NCBI RefSeq assembly: GCF_020740795.1
Contig: NC_067293.1
Span: 20,216,378 to 20,280,377, forward strand
DNA from: Apus apus
Taxonomy: Eukaryota; Chordata; Aves; Apodiformes; Apodidae
Direction: 5' to 3'
Length of the DNA stretch: 64,000 nt
Shown: piece by piece, positions 15,101 to 26,754 of the stretch
Position numbering within the stretch: position 1 is the first letter of the stretch
How the letters are laid out: each line of letters starts with the position of its first letter
Notes under the pieces: generated by a model
What the model was told of the DNA's origin: nothing
What the model saw: the letters and a program-made list of their open reading frames with translations, nothing else
The model's database searches: none
Program-made: the position numbers and the translations under genes

Positions 15101-15850
15101 TTTGTTCTACACGAAGAAGGCACCTGACTAAAGCAGGTGACATTCAATTGCTTCTGAGACTTGAGGAGGTTGAAACTGGCTCGCACTTTGTGATTCAGCG
15201 TCCTTGCCTGTGTAGCACTGGTGCACTCCTGGGATATCCTTTTATGTCTGACTGGGCTCATTTCTAATTTTGTGATCACTGTGGTGTTATCAGACTATCT
15301 TCATGCTTGGTAACTTTCCCTTTGTTGTCATCCAGGTTGCACAGTGATCCCTCTTGGCTGTGCTCTCCACAGATGAGCTCCACTGAAGCTGGTGTTTGCT
15401 TCTGTGTGAAGCCGCAGGTGCAGCCAGACATGGAGTTCAGGCAGTTTCTCCTGTGAACTGATACAAAGAATATTTCTGATGAACATGGAGAGTTGCTGCT
15501 GTGAAATGTTTTCTGGTTTTGAACAACTAAGAACAACAAGCAGCCAACTCACAAGATTCTGCACTGTTGACTGTACAAGAAATAGTGATTTTCATAATTC
15601 ATTTCTGCCACCCCTTTCTCTCATTTCATGACTTGATGTCCTGCAGTGACCTCAGGCTGGCACATGGCTCTTCAGCAGCTGTGTGAATTGCAGGTCCCTG
15701 TACTCCTGTGCAGCATGGCCACTTGTGCCATCGTTGTCCCTTCAGGCTTGCAGTGAGAAATGTGACCATCACAAGCTGCAGGCATGTTTGCTGCACCAGG
15801 TGAGAGCAGTAAATGTGCCACCAAAGCTGGGATTATGGCTTCCAGCTTTC
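12145..15850. other. Intergenic DNA, no gene recognised
   Basis: No recognisable exon, repeat family or CpG island. A poly-A tract near 14,183-14,200 is simple sequence. The frames of about 100-150 codons near 12.5-12.9 and 14.4-14.8 kb have no domain or conserved motif that I know. Confidence 0.55.
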
Positions 15851-15851
15851 A

Positions 15852-16300
15852 TGTTGGTGGCCTGCTGGAGGATTCATGGACAGACACGCAGGAATCAATG
15901 ATTAGGTGAATGCCAATTTATTTTGCCCGCCAGCCTTTCTTATATACCCCCTTGCTGTGTACACGTGTCTGAAACCACTCTTGTCATTGGTCAGTTGCCA
16001 TAAAGCCCTGCCACCACCTAAGCAGGGATGGGTTCCTCGCACGCGCATGCGCAGTCCTGACTCTCAGCCTCACTTCCTGCTTTGGCACATCCAGAAGTTG
16101 TTTACTTGGCTGTTCACTTTTTCAGTTGGTAACCATGGGAATGGCCTTGGTCAGGGGCCCAGGTGTTATCAACAAAGGCTGGATTGCTCACATGTCCATT
16201 GTTCCGTAAAAGGGCCCTCTACAGTGGCTGTTCTGAAAGAGTTACGTGGGAAGTTTAGCATCTCAGAACATGTACCAAACCACACGCACTGGATGGACTG
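15852..16300 (-). mobile_element. Probable solo LTR of an endogenous retrovirus
   Basis: Read on the minus strand, the segment has retroviral LTR architecture. A GC-rich U3-like part carries an inverted CCAAT motif (plus strand 'cattggtc' near 15,985) and an NRF1-like palindrome 'gcgcatgcgc' near 16,043. Then come a TATATAAG box (plus strand 'cttatata' near 15,939), an AATAAA polyadenylation signal just downstream (plus 'tttatt' near 15,918) and a terminus ending in CA (plus strand TG at 15,852-15,853). The short distance between TATA box and poly-A signal fits a class II (ERVK-like) avian LTR. The 5' boundary and target duplication could not be fixed, and no internal gag, pol or env sequence is adjacent, so a solo LTR is inferred. 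Confidence 0.62.
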
Positions 16301-16304
16301 TCCA

Positions 16305-19300
16305 AAAAGCAGAGGAAGGGCAAGGGACAGAAAGGCTGGTGTTGGATGCAGTGAGGAGAGGTGCTGAGCACTGGTCTCCATCATCCCACCTCCTGGGACA
16401 GAGCCTGGACTGTGCCCATTAGTACTGACATGACGGGGACAACCACTGCCTTGTCCACTGCTGAGTCAGTTAATATTGATACTATTGGGATTATATCCAG
16501 CACTAGAGGATAAAAATGGGAAAGAAGCTGCACAGGAAGCAGATGTGAAATATTCCAACAACATACAAATTAAAAAAAAACAACCAAACAACAACAACAA
16601 AAAACCAAAACCAAACCAATTTAGAGCTTGAAGCAGCAGGTTTTGTGTCCTTCTCTAACCTGTTCCTTTTGTAGTGTCTGTTGCCTTAGATAATAGTAGT
16701 ATCTGTTATTATTTGTCTTTGTACTCAGTTCTGTATTTGACTTATTTATTTTCATGGAATTCTCCTTTTCCTTCTGTGTGACTGGGGCTGAAGTACAGGT
16801 CAAAAGTGAAGGAGATTTACTTCTGTTTTAAGTTTTTCTAAATGCTGTATATTGGATTATGCTTGTTGGATATTTCAGTCTATTCTTACCTGGACTGTGG
16901 TTTCAAAACTGACATGCTTTTAAAGACATGTGAGATGAACTTGTAGAAAAGGTATTGTGAGCTAAAGGACATCTCTGATGAAGTACTGACACTGGTATTT
17001 TCAATTAGAAAATTAAAAAAAATAAAATCCAAGAGCAATCAGGATTGTTAAATGGTACAAGGAGGAGAAGAAGAAAATAAAGAGGGATAGAAACTTGCAC
17101 ACAAGTATGATGTTTCAGTCCCATGTGAGTGTATTCTGTGCCAATCTCTCACATGAATATGCTGAGATCTGATTAGATGTGACTTTTCTGATACTTATCT
17201 GTGTAATTGGTTCTATATTTTCACTTTCTCTTCCTTAATAAGGAAACATGCCACTAACTGAATACTTGGGCCAAGTTCTATTTGTCATTTTAATTTATTT
17301 TGGCTACAACTTGAAGATTAAATCATGCAAGTGAAAGGGTGGATAAAAGGAAAATAGGCTGAAGACAAAAGAAAGGGATCTGAATACACAGAAACCTGGA
17401 CTTAAGGCATCTGTTGCAACATCCACTACCTGGATCTTTTAAAACTTGTCTGTAAAAGGCACTTTGACATCAGCAGTCCCAAACTTGCCTGCTTAGTGGG
17501 CTAGATGTGACCAATAAATGTCATATTAAATACATAACAAAAGTATCTCGGATCACTTAACATATTTTAATGTCAGAAATGCTTTGTTCTTTGGTAGATT
17601 TCCTTACATGACCTTTACCAGTCATTTCTATATATTGGAGGAGATTTGAGGAAGGAAGAACACTGGGGTGATTGCTTTGTAGCTTTCATGGTGATTGTCA
17701 CACAATAAGGCAAAGAAAAACCTGGCTTGGTCTCCCATGAAAAGAGACATCACTGATGATTAATAGAGAGCCTGTTGATATTAAGAAAGCTAAAATTTGT
17801 CCCATTCTTTATATGTAAATGTCTTTGATTAAAAACCTACACCAGGTGACAGAAGTTTTAGATACATCCTGTATCTAAAGGAAGATGGGTAGGAGAAATG
17901 TCCTCCCTTGCTGCCTTCTCTGCTGATTTTCAGTTGTTATATCATGATAAGAAAAGTCAGTAATGTACTTCTAATAGGAATCAGCTGCTGCTTTTCCACA
18001 GTTTTGAGTGATTTGTATTTTTTTTTAATAAAAGCAAATATTTTAGGTTGTGTTTACCTTAGAACAGCTTGTAGTATTGTGCTCTAATAGATTTGCAGTA
18101 TATTTTGCCAAATTGGCTTTGAAAATATTTTCTTTTCAGAATCATAATTGCATTTGTTATTTTACTAATTTGCAAAGACAGAATTTATTACTCTGAACAT
18201 GGGAGTCATTATTTGGGTTTTGTTAAAGACAAAACACCTCATTAAAATTTGAATTCAAGAACATTTCTGGAAACAAAAGTTAAGCAGTTCTGTGGTAAAC
18301 TAACGAATGGTCCATTTTTGATGACAGTGTAACCTTAGAAGTGAAAGAAATTCCAACACGTAGGATCCTCCAAAAATAATTGCCTCCTTTCTCATCCAGC
18401 TCTCTAGCTCCTCCAATGATACTTCCCAGTGTAGCAAATAGCTGCAGTTCTCTGGAATGCTGAGAGTGTCTCACTGGGAGGGAAACTGTGCCCAGAATCA
18501 CAAAAGGGAGGAGATGTGTCCACAAAAATATCCATGCAATGAAACACGGCGCAAAGCACTTTGGAGGTCCCTGTTCCACAAGCTGAAAGTTAGTGCAAAA
18601 AAAAAAAATTCATAATCAGAATTGTTTCCTCACAATCTCTTACTTTCTTGTCCATTTCTTAGGGGCAGTTATTCTGGGCCTGCTTCGGAGCTTGTTCTTC
18701 AACAAGTGACAAGGAGAAGGCGCTCAGACGTTTTCCTGTTGCTCAGGCTGCTGTGAACTGCTCTGCAGGAGCAGCCCAGCCCCGGGCTCTCTTTGTTTTT
18801 CTTCTTACAAAGCTTGTAGAAAATGTGCAGAGCTAAAAAATAGAATAAATGCAGCACAGGCAGCTGCTCTGCGTGTGTCCTCTGAGCTACCTCGGAACTG
18901 TGCTTTCCCTGAATGGAAAGGCAGGCTGTGAAGAGCCAGGAGTGCTGCTCCTCGGCCAAGAGCTGGTCAGGGCTGCCTTCTCCTGCTGGGGATTGTCACA
19001 CAATCATCTGCTGGGCAACGAGCTGCATCCATCACCTGAGATGTCACATAGAGATTCTCTCTCACTTCTCACTTGCTGCCAAATGTCAAACCAAGACGGA
19101 AAACCTTGAGCTGAAGCCGAGTCAGAATCCAGGGATGGTTGGTCACCAACTGCCTGAGGGACACGGCTGGCTCTTGGCAGGGTTGTGGACAGCCTGGTCC
19201 CCCTCACCCCGTCTGCTGCCAGCAGGGAAACCATGAGGGATCTCTCCACAGGTCAGAAGGGAGAGTTGCCCATCCTGAGAGCAGCACTGTATTTATTACC

Positions 19301-20970
19301 TTCTTCCAGGTTGACTGTGAAGCCAAGAGTGTTGCATGTGAGCGAGCAGCTACAAAAGAAAAATTTAATTAAGAACTGATGTAATAAATCTGTGAAACTG
19401 TGGCTGTATTTGTTATTTGCCTGGAAAAGATCAACAGAGTCAAGGGCAAAACTGGCCATAATGAACAAAATGATAGATTCATTTATTGTTTTCTCTTGTG
19501 CCAACAGGGCCCTGAGTCATGCAAGCAGCTACAAAGGGTCATCTCCATCCACACTGCTGGACAGGAGCTGGGCACCAGGGTCTCAGGTCAATCTCCTTTG
19601 CATGTCTGGTTAGAAGTGCCTGACTCTTCTCACACTGCCTGCTGGGCTATGCAGAGCTGGACTGGAACCAGTAATCCTGCTCTGAGGAGTCTTTGGGGTT
19701 GTGCTTGTCCATGGACATGTTTCATTGTCGGTGGAAAATAGAGAATTTGGAGAAGCTGAAGTCTCCAGTTAGATGAGCAAAATAAGAACTGTATCAAAAG
19801 GGCTCAGATTGAAGTTACCCAGAGAAGAGCCTGGAAGCAGAAGGAAGAGGCTTGCTTCTATCTTCTAATACAAAACGAGCCTAGGAACAAACAAATCCAA
19901 CTGTGAGATCACCTGGATTCCTGAGCAGCTTTCCTGGAGGCTCCAGCAGCCTGGGACAAGAAATACTTGAAGGTTTGAGTGTGCTAGGTCCTGGTGCAAA
20001 TGTCTCCACCCAGCCTTCAGAGTAGATTCACACTGACCACTTCCTCCATGAAGTACATTGAGAGAAATTATGGCCCGGGTCCATCTTGAAGCAGCTTTCT
20101 ATTTTTGCAGACCCACATAAAAAGCGTGCATGGCAGTGCTGGAGCTGCCTGCCCCACAGCAGGCCAGAGGAGAAGCCCTGGCAGATGGCCTGCCCAGTGT
20201 TTGTGACCACTGTACTGTGAAAATGACCTGGAATGTGCTCATGGACATGGCTTCTTGTGTATATTACAGCAGAAAAGTCATTGTCACTGCCAAAAAAAAG
20301 GACAAAAGGCCACCAAACAATAACACAGCCACGAATGAAGGCTATAAATACAGAGAAGGAGAGAAGATAACTACAGGCTTTCTCTCACACACATGCCATC
20401 CAGCTTGGAAAGTGTCCTGTAGGTCAAGCTGTTGCTTGTTTGATAGGACAGAGGAGTTGGCCTTAGTAAATAAGAGGCTGTCCATGCATACAAACCTCTG
20501 GTGGCTGTGGGCCTTTTGAAGTTCTGTGTCTCACTTTTGGAAACCTTGCTCCAACCCTGCTCAAAGGCCAAAATGAAGCAAGGTCTGTTCACCTCTGTGG
20601 CTCATGGCTTTCTATCTACATTACCCATCTGGCATGGTGTTGCTCACCAGCCCTTCCTCAGGGTGACATACTGGAGCAGCCTGACAATCCCTTATGTTTC
20701 ATAAAGACTTTCTTCAGCTGTGGCTCCCCAGCACTCCAGCTCTGGCAGAGCCACCAGGTGTCCCAGCAGCTGAGGGTGCAGGACAGCAATGCAGAGCTGC
20801 TGTGGAGGCTGGAAGCCCTCCTGGGTTTCTTCATGTCAGCGTGGCCATGTATGGAGCATGACACTGAGTGAAGTGCAACCTCCAGTTCTACTGCACGTTA
20901 GTTTTGGTTGCCCTTTGGCAAGGAGATTGCATGTGGAAAGAGAATGGTCTGAAGTTAGTGGTCTGGGCTT
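16305..20970. other. Intergenic DNA, no gene recognised
   Basis: An AT-rich stretch without recognisable exons. An A/C-rich simple tract (AAC/AACAAC type) lies near 16,570-16,620. Short open frames on both strands around 18.7-19.7 and 20.1-20.5 kb overlap one another and show no domain. Confidence 0.55.
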
Positions 20971-20974
20971 CAAG

Positions 20975-21738
20975 AAGGTGAAGTGCTGGGTCCTGCACTT
21001 GGGCCACAACAACCCCAGGCAACGCTCCAGGCTTGGGGAAGTGTGGCTGGAAAGTGTCTGGCAGAAAAGGACCTGGGGGTTCTAATTGACAAGCAGCTGA
21101 ACATGAGCCACAGTGTGCCCAGGTGGCCAAGAAAGCCAATGGCATCCTGGCCTGTATTAGAAATAGTGTGGCCAGCAGAAGCAGAGAGGTGATTGTCCCC
21201 CTGTGCTCAGCACTGGTGAGGCCACACCTGGAGTGTTGTGTCCAGTTTTGGGCACCTCAATTCCAGAGAGATCTCGAGGTGCTGGAGCGAAGACAGAGGA
21301 GGGTAACGAAGCTGGAGAAGGGCCTAGAGAATCAATCTGATGAAGAACACTTGAAGGAGCTGGGAATGTTTAGTCTGAGGAAGAGGAGGCTGAGGGGAGA
21401 CCTCATCAGTCTCTGCAACTACCTGAAAGATGATTGTAGAGAGGTTGGTGCTGGTCTCTTCTCACAGGTCATTAGTGACAGAACAAGAGGGAAGGGCTTC
21501 CAGCTGCACCAGGGCAGGTTCAGACTGGACAATTTTTTCACAGCCAGAGTGGTCAGACACTGGAACAGGCTGCCCAGGGAGGTGGTGGAGTCACCATCCC
21601 TGGGTGTGTTGAAGGGTTGTTTGGATGTGGTGTTGGTGGATGTGGTTTAGGGGAGACCTTTGTAGAGCAGGGATGATGGTTGGACTGGGTGATCCCAAAG
21701 GGCTTCTCCAACCTGAATGGTTCTGTCATTCTATGAGT
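20975..21738 (+). mobile_element. CR1: CR1 LINE 3' portion (end of ORF2 plus 3'UTR)
   Basis: A CR1 copy of about 760 bp in sense orientation. It covers the C-terminal end of the reverse-transcriptase ORF and the untranslated tail. The +1 frame at 21,123-21,650 reads through the familiar CR1 block, including '[18 protein letters not shown]', '[18 protein letters not shown]' and '[17 protein letters not shown]'. The element ends at 'aacctgaatggttctgtcat' and 'tctatga' near 21,735. The reverse-transcriptase catalytic core is missing because of 5' truncation, so the 175-codon frame is a relic and not a host gene. Confidence 0.93.
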
Positions 21739-21739
21739 C

Positions 21740-23200
21740 AGGAGACTTGGTTACCAGCTTGGATCCCAGGCTTTGGAGGGATGGCATAGGCACCTTCCAG
21801 GGATCAAAAAGTCCATTTTGAATCCTAAACTAAAATATCCTCCGAGTTTTTGTGACAGGATGTTGTGCTAAAATACCTCTGTTGCAAAGAAAAACAAAAA
21901 GGTAGTGTTTTAACTGGAATCCATCCTTCACTGAAAGACAGCACCCCAAAAAGCTTGTAAAAACTCCTTCTAGATTAGTATGATTCCTAGCAGTATTTTG
22001 ATGTTAATAAAACAATACTTTTCAACAAAAAGATGACTTGGCAAACCCCCTCAGTGGCCAGTGCATTTGAACTGAGCAGGCAGTGCTCAGTTCTGTCTGC
22101 CTGACAGCCTGCTTCTCTGCTCAGCTGCCCTGGGGGATCTGTGTGAGGCAAAACAGAAAACTAAGTCTTCCTTCCAGTGCATGTGAAACCAGCTGAATAT
22201 TTAAGGAAGAGAGAAGCAGGATCTGCTTTCTAATGAATGTAACAGACCTCTAACCCTGCCATCTGGACACTCTCCTGAAGTATGGGGTGGCACCAGTTTG
22301 CTGACGGATAAAAAAGTCTGAATTTATCCTGTGAAGGAAGGTGTATTAGCAAGTGTTAATATTTTTTGTATTTGGCAAAAAATAACCTTGCTTTTTTTGA
22401 CCAGAAATTTTTTAGTGATTAAAAAAAAAATATGAATCTACTCTTCTGATCTTCCGTGGGTCAACATGAAGATGCAAAATCATGGCTCAAGTTTTAGTGG
22501 AAAGCAGTAATAAGTAATGCCTGCAGCCCATGAACACTGCCAAGTGTCTTGAAGAGAGAGAAATTCTCTCCTGGATTTGGAAGTAAGTTTGAAAAATCAA
22601 TTCAAATAACATAATCAATTGGCACAGAATGAGACTGTGGGTACAAGTGAGAGTAAAAGGTTGCCCAAAGGTTCTGATATGTTACAAAATCACAGTGATT
22701 TAAGCTGATTTCATGCTGTGAGTGCCCTTCTGAAAGTGTTATTTGCAATATTCCTTTCTCAAAGGCTGAGATGTTTTAGTTGTACAATAACACTGTAGCT
22801 GTGTAACAGCCATAGTTATTGCTGGGTGGTTAAGAACAGCAGATTTGCATTAATGCCTACAAAGGTACTTCAGGCAGCAGGTTGCTAAGGCCACTGCTGA
22901 GTTGCTGCTTAACTATTTATTCTGGACTGCCAGCTTTGGCACCTGATGTCTAGACACGTTTAAGGTTGACTTCTGTTCATCTGCAAATGGAGTGCAGGCT
23001 GTTGAAGCCCAGAGGAATGACACATCTGCAAAATCAGATGGATTCAGTGGCAAAAGGTTAAATTCTTCTTTGCAGAAAGCTTAAACTCTTTGCTTTGTCA
23101 TGAGCCGACTGGAAGATGTGTGTACGAAACTGTTGTTTTTGCAGCTGTGATCTAGCAGCACCACTCATGCAAGGAAAAGAATCAATGACAAACAAGCTGG
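21740..23200. other. Intergenic DNA, no gene recognised
   Basis: No exon, repeat or RNA gene recognised. An A-tract near 22,420-22,430 is simple sequence. Confidence 0.55.
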
Positions 23201-23204
23201 GCTG

Positions 23205-23390
23205 CAGTGAACCTGCACTGAGACACTGGAACAAGCTGCCCAGGGAAGCTGTGGCTGCCCCATCCCTGGAAGTGTTCAAGGGCAGGTTGGATGGGGCTTG
23301 GAGCAGCCTGGAAGGTGTCCCTGCCCATGCAGGGGGTTGGATCTAGAAGATCTTTAAGGTCCTTTCAACCCAAACTGTTCTATGATACAA
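23205..23390 (+). mobile_element. CR1: CR1 LINE 3'-end fragment
   Basis: A sense CR1 tail running from 'gagacactggaacaagctgc' through the 'gggaagctgtggctgcccca' and 'ggttggatggggcttggagc' blocks. It ends in 'cctttcaacccaaactgttc' followed by 'tatgat'. It is truncated at the 5' side. Confidence 0.92.
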
Positions 23391-23394
23391 TTTT

Positions 23395-24435
23395 ATTATA
23401 CCCGAAGGTCAGCTGTGATTTCCTGTTCCTCAACTTGACCAGGATGCCCAGGGATGGATTGCCCACTTCTCCTGTAAAGCAAAAATTGGAGGTTGTCAAA
23501 CAAGCTCTGGGTTTCCAGCTCAGAACAAATAAAAGGAGATGCTTCCTCAGGCAATAGGTAGTTGAGCCATGAAACTCCTCACCAATAGATTCTGTGGTTT
23601 CTACATTTGTTCATGGGTTTGGGAGCAAACTAGGGAGTTCAAGGAACAGAAATCCATCAGGGTTTACTAAATGAATGTTTGTGCTCTGTTTTCATTCTCT
23701 TCCCCCTGTCCTCATGTCTGGCTGTTGTCAGAATTAGGGTTCCAGGCTGGAGGGTCCTTCGGCATGGCCATGGAAGCTGCTGCTTCTATTCTTCAGCAAT
23801 TCTCTTTCTGGAGTCTTTCCTTCCATAAAATTGAGTCCTTATCTTCACCTGCCAAGCTTTACATCACTCTGGTCATCTGCTAATGGTCCTTTTTGCCAGG
23901 TGTGTGCCACCTTGTCTTAGTGCCAGTTGTCTGTGCCAGGGCTCTCTGCCTTACCCCACTGTTTGTCAGGTTTGCACATCAGCAGCTCCTCCTGGGTGTA
24001 GTGCAAGACACTGACAATCCAGAATAATTATTAATCAGGGCTAAGAGAACAGTGAGAGTGTTTGTGTTGCCAGTGAAAGAGACAAGTACCACGACAGAAG
24101 GGCTGAGAAGTGAGGAGGTGCCCAGCAATGACTGACCCTGGGTTCGTGACAGCAGAAACAGTGACCAAAGGAACCCCCGGCTGACAGATCTAAGGTGCTG
24201 CACAAGGGAGTGGGAATAGTGGTAGGAAGGTTTGTTTGAAGTCAGGGGGAGGGAGTTCATAGATGTTAGTATCTACCTGATTCTTCCTGTAAGACTGACC
24301 CAGGATGAGGAGGAAAGAGCAGTATCTCTGTGGTGTCTTCTGCCAGAAGGGGAAAGCACAGGAGCACTATGCCCAGCCAGGGGACCACTGGAACGTGCCC
24401 CCATGCACCCTGCATCCTGCAGGTTCCCAGCCCCT
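23395..24435. other. Intergenic DNA, no gene recognised
   Basis: No recognisable exon or repeat between two CR1 fragments. Confidence 0.5.
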
Positions 24436-24437
24436 GG

Positions 24438-24755
24438 CATAGAATCATAGAATCATCCTGGCTGGAAAAGACCTTGAAGATCCTCAAGTCCAGCCATAAC
24501 CTAAATCCCCCTACCATAACCTGATTTACCCATTCAGTGCTCAAATCATGTCCCTAAGCACCACATCTCTATTCTTCTAAACACTTCCTGGGATAGTGAC
24601 CCCACCACCTCCCTGGGCATCCTGTTCCACTGTCCAACCACTCTTTGGGTAAATAAATGAATTCTATTATCCAGTCTAAACCTCCCCTGGGGCAGCTTCA
24701 GGCCATTTCCTCTTGTCCTGTCATTACTGACTTGAGAGAAGAGACATGGTGCTGG
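24438..24755 (-). mobile_element. CR1: CR1 LINE 3'-end fragment (antisense)
   Basis: The plus strand begins with 'catagaatcatagaatcatc', the reverse complement of a CR1 tail. It continues through the complement of the 'aaaagaccttgaagatc' and 'tgtccaaccactctttgggt' blocks to 'ggccatttcctcttgtcctg'. The element is therefore inserted in minus orientation. Similarity fades after about 24,755. Confidence 0.9.
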
Positions 24756-24759
24756 TCAG

Positions 24760-26375
24760 GCTGTTTGTCATCTTCAGTCTTCCTGGGAGTGACACCAGCT
24801 TGCCCTTAGCTAAGCTGGCAAGTCTGTAAAGAACAACCAAGAGAATATCATTTTTTTTTCTTATTTAATTTTATTTTTTTAACTAGGGAGCAACACAGTC
24901 CATGATTGTTGAGCACAACCTTGCTACTTTTCTCAAATATGCAATTATTAGGAGCATGTAACAACAACATGCTTGCTTGTTCTCTCACAGCATCTTGGGG
25001 CTGCCAAAAATACCATCAGTAACTTTCTACCAGTCCTGGCAAAGGAAAGGTCCCAAAACACATGGTAATGTCCCTAAACACAGCAGGGCAGGATGTATGG
25101 CAGCTGTTCTTGTCTGTTCTGGTTTTATTTTCAATGATGCTGAAAGAACAGATTGCCAAAAATTAATGCCATGAAAAGCATTAGGGATTATGGTCCCTGA
25201 GACAATGTCAGATGTTAACAGAGGGCTCAAAATCTGAACTCTAGACTGAACTGCAATGCAGGAAGGAAGTGGGATGCCTAACATGCCTGTGGCAAGGTCC
25301 ATGGCCCAGCTAGCTGGAGCTGGGACTCACTGGTGAGCAGTCTCTACCTTTTAGAGTTCTTCATCGCCCTAGGTAGGAATGTCAAAAAGCTAAAATAATT
25401 CTATGTCATTTTTCTCTCAAATTAGAACTTGTTTTTGTTCTCTCCCCTGCTGCCAAAGACCTCCAGGCATCCAGTCAGAGGGTCACTGCAAGTCTGGCAG
25501 CTCCACTTGCTGCCCTGTGGCTCCAACAGGAGAGGAATCGATGGCCCCTCGCTGGCATTTCCTTGCTGGCATTTCCATGGGAGGAATGAGGGAAATAAAC
25601 GGTGGCTGGAAGCCACTCCTGAGTTACTGCAGGTGAGTGAGAGACACAACAGGGAAGGAGCAACATGCTTTGGTGTGGAAAAGCAAAGTGAAGTGGGAAG
25701 CTGGAGGGAAGGGGCACGAGCAGGATGGGCGGGGGAGCAGTGCTGGCTGCGGGCAGCCCTGCACCTCAGCCCTGCTCTGGGGGGCAGAGATGGGCTCTCT
25801 GTGGGGGGTCTGAGCAGCAGGCAGGAAGGACACCTGCTCTTTTCCTTTTTCTTGGTCCTGTACATGAACCCCCCTGTGTCCCAGGCACAGGGGTCTCTAT
25901 TTTGGCCACAGCTGGACCCTGGTGCCACAGAGGAGAGCAGCAGCACAGGAGGCAGCTCTGCCACAGGCTGGCAGGGTGGTGGTGGCAGCGTGGTGGCCCA
26001 GCCCAGGCCCTCTGACTCCACATGCCTTTGTGACAACCTTCTCCCTGCAGAGCTGGGGCAGCCCTCTCTGCTCAAGCAATGGAAAAGGGCTGGAGATGGT
26101 AATTTCTGGTCATTGTTCTCAGGAAGGGTGTCCAGTGTCCCACACTAGTGGGGTGGTCAGTGTAGCAGTACAGAGACCCACTGCAGCTTCCCTGGCAGGA
26201 TATTGTCCCCCAAAGATGGATCCCAAGATTACTTCTCTTGGATCACTTGGAAAGTAGTGAGTTAATGAGGAGTTGGGGAGACAACCACAATATCCCTGAC
26301 TTACCCAGAGCCTTCCAAGCCTCCCTGGTCCCTTATCCATAAGATGTAGCAGTCTCCTCACCATACACAGAAGCT
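24760..26375. other. Intergenic DNA with overlapping unrecognised long frames
   Basis: The part at 25,422-26,148 is GC-richer than its surroundings. It is open for 239 codons on the + strand and 217 codons on the minus strand at the same place. Mutual overlap on opposite strands, low-complexity composition (Ser, Pro, Gly, Cys rich) and the absence of any domain argue that the frames are open only because of base composition. No other feature is seen. Confidence 0.5.
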
Positions 26376-26377
26376 TC

Positions 26378-26752
26378 CAGGGAGACCTTAGAGCACCTTC
26401 CAGTGCCTGAAGGGGCTCCAGAAAAGCTGGGGAGAGACTTGTTACAAGTACTTTGAGTGAGAGGACAAGGGGTAATGGATTAAAACTGGAAAAGGGGAGA
26501 ATTAGGTTAGACATTAGGAAGAAATTCTTCACTCTGTGGGTGGTGAGACACTGAAACAGGTTGCCCAGGGAAGTCGTGGCTGCCCCATCCCTAGAAATGT
26601 TCAAGGGCAGGTTGGATGGGGCTTGGAGCAACCTGGTCTGGTGGGAGGTGTCCCTGCCCATGCAAGGGGATTAGTTCTAGGTGATATTTAAGGTCCCTTC
26701 CAGTCCAAACTATTCTGTGATTCTGTAATTCTATGATTCTATGATACTTGCT
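26378..26752 (+). mobile_element. CR1: CR1 LINE 3'-end fragment
   Basis: A sense CR1 fragment. It opens with the 'ttagagcaccttccagtgcc' and 'tgaaggggctccagaaaagc' blocks and continues with 'gaggacaaggggtaatgg' and 'ttaggaagaaattcttcact'. It ends in 'cccttccagtccaaactatt' with several 'ctatgat' units near 26,750. Confidence 0.94.
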
Positions 26753-26754
26753 GT

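Noticed and set aside
21123-21650. 175-codon frame with an apparent conserved protein
   Set aside because: It is the C-terminal end of a 5'-truncated CR1 ORF2, not a host gene.
25422-26148. Paired 239-codon (+) and 217-codon (-) frames
   Set aside because: They are on opposite strands of the same stretch, with no domain, no splice context and biased composition. A coding role cannot be supported.
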